DNA from: Dehalococcoidia bacterium
GTDB taxonomy: Bacteria > Chloroflexota > Dehalococcoidia > UBA2979
DNA: 64,000 bases
Direction: 5' to 3'
Assembly (NCBI GenBank): GCA_028279505.1
Contig: JANQNP010000033.1
Span: 1 to 64,000, forward strand
The position numbers and the translations under genes were made by a program. The notes under the pieces were generated by a model that worked only from the letters and a program-made list of their open reading frames with translations, was not told the DNA's origin and did no database searches. This document shows, piece by piece, positions 58,906 through 64,000 of this stretch (within the stretch, counting starts at the first letter, position 1; each line of letters begins with the position of its first letter).

Positions 58906-60318
58906 CTACCGAGCGGCGTGGCAGCGCTTCGCCTTGCGCCCCGAGCCGCAGGGGCATGCGTGATTCCCCGCGACTCGTGGTACGGACAGGCTCGCGACAT
59001 CGCGGGCGCGGGCGGTTTCCAACCGCTCGCTCGCCGTGCCTGGACGGCCAAGGATGCCGAGCGCGGTTGGCCCGGCTGTCTCGCCAGTCATCAGCTCGAG
59101 TCGACCGCTGGCGACGATGCTCGGGAATGCATCGAGCAGGACCGCGAAGCCCTCGCTCGCGATCGCCCTCGAGACCGGCGCGCCGAGGCAGTGGTGGTTT
59201 CCCCAGCCGAACCCGAGGTGGTTGCGCGCGCCGCGACGCAAGTCGAAGCGGTTCGGATCGGCGAACGCCGCCGGGTCGCGGTTCGTCGCCGTGACGACGA
59301 TCTGCATCTGATCTCCCGCGCGGATCGCTTGGCCTCGGAAGGTGGTGTCCTCTGTCGCGAAGCGGCGGATCACCCGGACCGGCGGGTCGAAGCGGGCTGC
59401 TTCGTCGATGAGGTGGGCGAAGAGCGCAGGATCGGCGCGCAACGCCGATAGTTGGTCCGCGTTCCGAAGCAGCGCGAGCAGTGCGTTTCCGAGTGCGAAC
59501 GCGGTCGGTGCCTGACCGACGGTGGCGATGAAGATGACGAGTGCGACGAGGTCGTCGTTACTCAGTCGCCCTGATTCGCGAGCCGCTCGCAGAGACGCCA
59601 ATAGTGAGCCGTCCGCGACCGATAGCGCGTCGATGAGTGCGCCGATCTCGGCGCGGGCCGCGGCGAGTTCCGCTGCGACATCCACAAGGGACGTCTGTCT
59701 CGCGACGGCGCTCGGACCATACTGGCTCGCTCGCATCAGCATGTCGGCGAGGCGAGTCAGGCGCGCAGCCTCGTCGTGCCCGCCTGGGTCGCTTGACGAC
59801 GGCAGTACGTCGAGCCCGAGCAGATGCAGCGTGACTCCGAGCGACAGCGGCTGCGCGAACTGCCCGATCGCATCCAGCTCATCTCCTCGGGCCGCCTCGA
59901 GCAGATCACGCGCCAGCGCCCGAATTGGCTCGCGGAGCGCGTCTACCGAAGCAGGCGCGAACGCGCTCGCGGCTGCGCGACGGAGTCGTGCGTGGTCGCG
60001 ATGACCGGCGCTGGACAAGACGCTGTCGTAGGGCAGCGGCGAACGGTCGGCGACACCTCGAACGCGCGAGCCCGCCTCACCGCTGGCAAGCCGGGCGTCG
60101 CCGCTGAACGTGCGGTCGTCGCGCAGGAGATCGATCGCGTCGGCATGGCGGGTCAACACCCACGCCTGTTCGGGCGCGCTCCAGTGGACGGGCTCCTCCG
60201 CGCGGAGCCGGCGAAGCAGACCATCCGGATCAGTCCAGATGTCCTCGATGGTTGAATCGAAGCTCAGCGAGGTGCCCGGCCTCGTCGGTGCATCGACGGG
60301 GTCTTCGGTGTATGGCAC
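58906..60318 (-). CDS. cytochrome P450 with C-terminal SEC-C zinc motif
   Basis: 470 residues from GTG. Heme-thiolate signature FGWGNHHCLGAP with Cys377; ExxR as EAAR; substrate-recognition part RVIRRFATEDTTFRGQAIRAGDQM. The I-helix reads VIFIATVGQAPTAFALG, without the usual acid-Thr pair, so oxygen activation may be unusual. After a ~60-residue linker the protein ends in a SEC-C motif: Cys455, Cys457, GSGRKAKR, Cys466, His467. This fusion is not usual for bacterial P450s. No ferredoxin or reductase gene nearby. Confidence 0.85.
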   Translation of the reverse strand: MPYTEDPVDAPTRPGTSLSFDSTIEDIWTDPDGLLRRLRAEEPVHWSAPEQAWVLTRHADAIDLLRDDRTFSGDARLASGEAGSRVRGVADRSPLPYDSVLSSAGHRDHARLRRAAASAFAPASVDALREPIRALARDLLEAARGDELDAIGQFAQPLSLGVTLHLLGLDVLPSSSDPGGHDEAARLTRLADMLMRASQYGPSAVARQTSLVDVAAELAAARAEIGALIDALSVADGSLLASLRAARESGRLSNDDLVALVIFIATVGQAPTAFALGNALLALLRNADQLSALRADPALFAHLIDEAARFDPPVRVIRRFATEDTTFRGQAIRAGDQMQIVVTATNRDPAAFADPNRFDLRRGARNHLGFGWGNHHCLGAPVSRAIASEGFAVLLDAFPSIVASGRLELMTGETAGPTALGILGRPGTASERLETARARDVASLSVPRVAGNHACPCGSGRKAKRCHAAR

Positions 60319-60588
60319 GCGGTGTTCCGTCTAGCAGACGGTCCTTGCGAGTTCGTCGAGGCCGTCTGCCCTTCGACTGAACCGCGAGTGGATCGCGTTT
60401 TCAAGACCGTCGTGCGTGCAATGATGACGTTTGTGGTGAGGCGCGCGTCAGCATCGCGCTACCCGACTCTCGCGCCGCGCCAGCACGGGCAACTCGGTTG
60501 GCGTTGGATGGCCGCTCTCGGGGCGAACTTCTCCGAGGGATTAGCCGCCCCTGGCTGAACCATCCGTCAATCCCGGCGGCTGCGCCGA

Positions 60589-61278
60589 CTAAGGACTTGG
60601 TTCAGTTGGTGTCGTCTGCGAAACCGGAACTCGATCGGGGTCGTCGCGCCAAACGACATAGGAGTACGCGAACAGCAGCACGATGGCCGTCAGATTGGCG
60701 ACCAGCAGAGCGATCAGGAACCAGGCCGCTTGCACGATCGCCATCGCTAGAAACCCGACTCCGATCGCCATGAACATCCATCCGCCGAGGCGGTGCGTGG
60801 CGGTCCAGGACCGTGCGCTCGACAACGTCCACGGCGTGCGGATGCCCGCGAAGAAGTTCGGTCGGATCTTCGACATCACGTTCCCGAGTACCAGGAACAA
60901 GAGGCCGATCGCCGGGTAGATGAACAGTGTGATGTCGAGATCAGCGCCGAGCCCGATCGACACCAGCAGGACGTGTAGCCCCGCCAGAAACAGCAGCGTG
61001 GCGCCACGAATCAGGTTGTAGGTGCTGAGGAACGAGGCGTAGTTCCGGCGGCCGGGGTCGACGAACGGAAGCCCCACCATCAGCACAGCGGTACCGAGCG
61101 CGACGATCGGCAACACCATCAAGCCCTCGAACTTGCCGCCGTACCGATCCGCCTCGCCAGCCGCGTCCCAGTGCACTGGGAACGGTTCCTCCGCGAACGG
61201 CCATGCCACCGCCGAGGTGATGAACATCGCGACCACGGGTACCAGCAGGATCGCCTCGCGGCGCCATGACCAGGCCAT
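60589..61278 (-). CDS. SdpI-family membrane protein (DUF1648 + SdpI)
   Basis: 229 residues from ATG 61278, with GAGGAGG before it. Multi-spanning. The first part is DUF1648-like (FPVHWDAAGEADRYGGK); the second part contains the SdpI core NVMSKIRPNFFAGIRTPWTLSS and WTATHRLGG. In Bacillus subtilis, SdpI is the immunity/sensor protein against the SdpC killing factor and controls SdpR. Here it lies 1 base after an ArsR-type regulator gene; no SdpABC toxin genes are seen. Confidence 0.88.
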   Translation of the reverse strand: MAWSWRREAILLVPVVAMFITSAVAWPFAEEPFPVHWDAAGEADRYGGKFEGLMVLPIVALGTAVLMVGLPFVDPGRRNYASFLSTYNLIRGATLLFLAGLHVLLVSIGLGADLDITLFIYPAIGLLFLVLGNVMSKIRPNFFAGIRTPWTLSSARSWTATHRLGGWMFMAIGVGFLAMAIVQAAWFLIALLVANLTAIVLLFAYSYVVWRDDPDRVPVSQTTPTEPSP

Positions 61279-61279
61279 C

Positions 61280-61597
61280 TCAGCCTCCTCGTGGATCTGT
61301 GCTTGTCTTGTCGTTGGCTCGCTCCGGTTCGCCGATCCCAAACGCGTTGAGCACGCTCGCGAGCGCATCTTCGACGACCGATAGGCTTGCGCTGTAGACG
61401 ATGCTGGTTCCTTGCCGCTCGGTGACGACCAGTCCCGCCTGCCGGAGCACGTTGAAGTGCCCCGACATCGTCGACTTTGCCAGCTCGAACCGATCCCCCA
61501 GCTCGCCCGCAGTCATCGGTCCACGCCTCGAGAGCAGCCGTACCACCTCGCGGCGGGTCGGGTCACTGAGCGCACGGAGGACCTCGTCGAGCGGCAC
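61280..61597 (-). CDS. ArsR/SdpR-family transcriptional repressor
   Basis: 105 residues from GTG with GAGGAG upstream. Winged helix: LRALSDPTRREVVRLLSRRGPMTAGELGDRF and STMSGHFNVLRQAGLV. No metal-binding cysteines, as in SdpR. Probably represses its own operon until membrane-bound SdpI sequesters it (model from Bacillus). A matching palindrome overlaps the likely transcription start. Confidence 0.9.
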   Translation of the reverse strand: MPLDEVLRALSDPTRREVVRLLSRRGPMTAGELGDRFELAKSTMSGHFNVLRQAGLVVTERQGTSIVYSASLSVVEDALASVLNAFGIGEPERANDKTSTDPRGG

Positions 61598-61638
61598 GGT
61601 GCTCCTCGGGTGGTGGCGACGCCTCGGGTGTTCGGTAT

Positions 61639-61659
61639 TTCGTCAATGAACGAATTATA
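61639..61659 (-). promoter_or_regulatory. extended -10 promoter and operator of the sdpRI-like operon
   Basis: On the minus strand TGC-TATAAT (perfect -10 at 61659-61654 with the TG extension just upstream) is followed directly by the inverted repeat TTCGT-N6-ACGAA (61654-61639), which would cover the transcription start. No good -35 is seen, as expected for extended -10 promoters. Confidence 0.65.
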
Positions 61660-61781
61660 GCATGAGGATTGGCCATCGCGCGGCGCGGGTAGGGCACTGT
61701 CGAGCCGCTGCATTAACAATTCTGTAAGCGAGCTATCGTCAGTTGACGGTTAGGATGCTGTTTGAGCGAAGGGAGTCGCGC

Positions 61782-62141
61782 ATGGCGAGCGAGGCGGGCG
61801 TTTGGGGTCGATCGGAGCCGTGGGCGGATGGTACGCACACCACCCATGCCGAGCTGACGCGTCGCCAGGTTCAGGTCGCTCGACTACTGCCGGCCGGACT
61901 TCCTGCTCGAGAGATCGCCGAGCGTTTGATGGTTTCCGAAGGCACCGTCCGCAAGCACGTGCGTGAGCTCATCGAACGCACCGGCGCGCGAAACGCACAG
62001 GCCGTCTCGGCCTGGGCGGCGCTGCACTGGGACTGCTGCCTCCGCCTGCCGGCGACCAACCAGCTGCCCGCTGCACCTTTCGAGGGCGCGCGGTCCTCGC
62101 AAGCTCGTGCTCGCGGAGGAGTAGCAGATCTGCCCGGTTAA
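61782..62141 (+). CDS. LuxR-type helix-turn-helix protein
   Basis: 119 residues from ATG 61782 (AAGGGAG, 7 bases before). Earlier in-frame starts (61743, 61755) lack this site. The GerE/LuxR HTH lies at ~26-85: LTRRQVQVARLLPAGLPAREIAERLMVSEGTVRKHVRELIERTGARNAQAV. No receiver or ligand domain, so a minimal DNA-binding protein. Its stop lies in the loop of a long hairpin before the RHS-type gene. Confidence 0.8.
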   Translation: MASEAGVWGRSEPWADGTHTTHAELTRRQVQVARLLPAGLPAREIAERLMVSEGTVRKHVRELIERTGARNAQAVSAWAALHWDCCLRLPATNQLPAAPFEGARSSQARARGGVADLPG

Positions 62142-62154
62142 TCGGGCAGATCTG
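62125..62154. terminator. hairpin covering the stop of the LuxR-type gene
   Basis: Perfect 12-bp arms CAGATCTGCCCG / CGGGCAGATCTG around GTTAAT; the TAA stop is in the loop. No T-run on either strand, so attenuation or an operator is also possible for the downstream RHS-type gene. Confidence 0.5.
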
Positions 62155-62253
62155 GGGTGACGAGGGAGGGCGCCCCGCTCCTAGTGTCCGAGGGACGGCC
62201 TGCGCCCGACGCGAGTTCGCGCTGTGCGTGTGCTTTGGTGCTGGGAGCCGGTC

Positions 62254-64000
62254 ATGATCAGTCCTCGAAACCTCACGTTCGCCCTCGGGATCTTCGCAAT
62301 CGCGGCCGCGGGAGTCTGGTTCCTCGCCAGCCCGCTGACCGCGGAGGCAGCGTGCACGGCGACGCTGAGCTACGGCGACACGGTCGACTGCGACATCTCG
62401 GTCGCCAACGAGGTGGACACGTTCACCTTCAGCGGCGCGGACGGGGAGCGGGTGTTGATCCGCGCCTACGAGGTCGACCAGCACCTTGATCTCCACATCA
62501 CGCTGAAGGACCCGAGCTCCGGTACGGTCTGCAGCGATCAGACGGTCACGTTCCAGCTGGATACCGAGTGCAACCTGAGCGCCACCGGCACCTTCTCCAT
62601 CGACGTCTGGTCTGACGACACCGACACTGGCGACTACTTGTTGTACATCGTCCGGACGAGCGATCCGCCGAGCCCTGCGGCGACGTCGATCAGCTACGGC
62701 GATGTGACGAGCGCCACGATGGGGCAGATGGAGTGGCACGCGTTCGAGTTCGAAGCGACAGCGGGCGAGGAGCTCGTCATCACGGTCGAAGGGACCTCAG
62801 GGAGCGTTGACCCGTGGATGTATCTACGGACCGCTGGCGGGAGCACGTTCTGTTCGGCGTCGGGTGCTGGCACGAACGGCAAACTGTGCACTATCGGCAC
62901 CACCGGTACCCACCATGTCTGGATCCAGTCGTGGCAGGGGCATCAGAGCGGCACCTTCGACCTCTACGTAGCCCGAATCAGCGATCCAACGACCGAGGTG
63001 GTATCGTGGCACCGCTACGACCAGACGCTGAGCCGGTCGCTCGACGCGCTTCACTACAACCCGCATCGTTTCTTCGCGGAGAACGGCGACGTCGTCGAGG
63101 TCGATGTAAACGCGACCTCAGGCAACCTCATCTGGTTGCTTCGTGTGTACCGGCCGAGCGGCACGCTGATGTGCCAGGCGAGCGGTTACAACCACGTCGA
63201 TCCTGAGTGCACGGTCACGAGTACGGGTGTTCACACCGCCTGGGTATCCGCGTGGGATCCGTCCTCGACCGCGGTCTACGACACGAAGGTTTCACTCGTT
63301 GGGCTTGATGCGCCCAGACCGAGCGATACCGGCCACCGGGCATTCGATCCGAGCTATCCGGTCGTCGCTCCGTCGACCGGATTCAGTCACGAGCAGACCG
63401 ATGTAGCGATTCCAGGGAAGGGCGTGCCGCTCTCCTTCACGCGCTACTACCGCTCGGGATCAGCGGTGGACCGGTCCCTGGGACTGGGCTGGACCCACAG
63501 CTACGACGTGCACCTGGGCGTCGGCTCAGAGGCCGTCGAGGTGTACTACCCCCAAGGGCACTCGACCACATTCTCTTTCGATCCGAACGGCGATCTGTTC
63601 CCAGTCAACGGCGTCACAGACGATCTGGTCAAACACCTCGACGACACCCTTACGCTGACGACCAAAGGGCAGGTCCGGTACGAGTTCGATGCCGGCGGGG
63701 TGCTGCGCTCTATACGGGATCGGAACGGACTCGAGACGGAGCTCTTCTACGACGTGAACGGTGACCTCGACTACGTTGAGGATCCTGGCGGGCGTAGGCT
63801 CGATTTCACCGTCGACGCTAACGGGAGAATCACCCGAATTGACGTCCCGCTCAGCCGCTCTGTGCAGTACGCGTACAACGGAAACGGCGAGCTAACGACG
63901 TTCACCGATCTGCTGTCGGGCACGACGACCTACGCCTACGGCACCTACGGGATGACCTCGATCACCGACCCCAGGTCCAACGTGGCCGTGAGCAACGGCT
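62254..64000 (+). CDS. secreted RHS/YD-repeat protein, 3' partial
   Basis: Open from ATG 62254 to the window edge (582 residues shown). Signal peptide ~1-32 (LTFALGIFAIAAAGVWFLA). Three successive beta-sandwich segments (~35-140, ~147-250, ~255-355) have the pre-peptidase C-terminal look: YGDTVDCDISVANEVDTFTF, GTFSIDVWSDD..DYLLYIVR, TGTHHVWIQSW, GVHTAWVSAWD. At ~365 begins the RHS N-terminal domain (DPSYPVVAPSTGFSHEQTD, IPGKGVPLSFTRYYRS, LGLGWTHSYD), followed by YD-type repeats (YDVNGDLDYVEDPGGR, VDANGRITRIDVP). RHS proteins form a shell and often end in a toxin; that end is outside. Confidence 0.88.
   Translation, partial: MISPRNLTFALGIFAIAAAGVWFLASPLTAEAACTATLSYGDTVDCDISVANEVDTFTFSGADGERVLIRAYEVDQHLDLHITLKDPSSGTVCSDQTVTFQLDTECNLSATGTFSIDVWSDDTDTGDYLLYIVRTSDPPSPAATSISYGDVTSATMGQMEWHAFEFEATAGEELVITVEGTSGSVDPWMYLRTAGGSTFCSASGAGTNGKLCTIGTTGTHHVWIQSWQGHQSGTFDLYVARISDPTTEVVSWHRYDQTLSRSLDALHYNPHRFFAENGDVVEVDVNATSGNLIWLLRVYRPSGTLMCQASGYNHVDPECTVTSTGVHTAWVSAWDPSSTAVYDTKVSLVGLDAPRPSDTGHRAFDPSYPVVAPSTGFSHEQTDVAIPGKGVPLSFTRYYRSGSAVDRSLGLGWTHSYDVHLGVGSEAVEVYYPQGHSTTFSFDPNGDLFPVNGVTDDLVKHLDDTLTLTTKGQVRYEFDAGGVLRSIRDRNGLETELFYDVNGDLDYVEDPGGRRLDFTVDANGRITRIDVPLSRSVQYAYNGNGELTTFTDLLSGTTTYAYGTYGMTSITDPRSNVAVSNG

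Noticed and set aside
60319..60588. Short plus-strand frames between the P450 and SdpI genes
   Set aside because: No ribosome-binding site and no protein-like pattern; treated as a non-coding gap.

Overview
The window is GC-rich bacterial chromosome with dense genes on both strands, few insertions and no rRNA. The gene set points to a Chloroflexota-like bacterium, possibly a Dehalococcoidia relative: adenosylcobalamin-dependent ribonucleotide reductase, TrpB2-type tryptophan synthase beta, LLM/F420-type oxidoreductase, three family III CoA-transferases, an Anbu proteasome operon, an SdpR/SdpI pair and a lipoprotein serpin. This assignment is inference from gene content; no phylogenetic marker was aligned.

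Layout. 1-9.4 kb: 3' end of an arsenite methyltransferase, a PAP2 membrane protein, a secreted acidic protein with two ~108-residue repeats followed by a two-component system, an RlmD/RumA-type RNA methyltransferase, an M42 peptidase and an LLM oxidoreductase. 9.4-12.3 kb: a nucleotidyltransferase-like protein, a DtxR-family regulator, a GNAT acetyltransferase and a HesB-like selenoprotein, with an in-frame TGA at codon 30 followed by a bacterial SECIS-like hairpin. 12.4-22.1 kb: nrdJ, an Xaa-Pro peptidase, a TauE/SafE permease, a translationally coupled pair of CoA-transferase subunits (one apparently starting at CTG and lacking the catalytic Asp) and tRNA-Arg(CCT). 22.2-29.6 kb: an ASCH protein, a LysM-transmembrane-degenerate EAL protein, then the minus-strand operon ATP-grasp / alpha-E / transglutaminase / Anbu, headed by an unannotated 48-codon ORF with a very good ribosome-binding site and a duplicated peptide motif. 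29.7-35.6 kb: small metabolic and stress genes (heme-monooxygenase-like, VOC, alpha/beta hydrolase, RidA, WYL regulator, 1-Cys peroxiredoxin, serine hydrolase).

35.8-44.4 kb is accessory DNA: an incomplete prophage packaging module (small and large terminase, portal, no capsid or tail genes and no integrase) joined to a restriction-type defence cassette (vsr and a cytosine-5 methyltransferase with overlapping divergent starts, then a GHKL ATPase with a C-terminal PD-(D/E)XK-like motif). 44.5-52.9 kb holds a cyclase-type membrane-anchor fragment, an IPT/TIG-like surface protein, a MauE-thioredoxin fusion, a tight cluster of three DnaA-box-like 9-mers, a methyltransferase, a beta-lactamase-fold hydrolase and a 930-residue coiled-coil protein of unknown, possibly phage-like, nature. 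53-64 kb: trpB2, serpin lipoprotein, CoA-transferase plus enoyl-CoA hydratase, a cytochrome P450 ending in a SEC-C zinc motif, the sdpRI-like operon with a visible promoter/operator, a LuxR-type HTH protein and the 5' part of a large RHS/YD-repeat surface protein that runs off the window.

The most notable items are the HesB-like selenoprotein, the small repeat peptide upstream of the Anbu/ATP-grasp operon, the vsr/dcm/GHKL-ATPase cassette beside phage packaging genes, and the CoA-transferase pair with one inactive-looking subunit.
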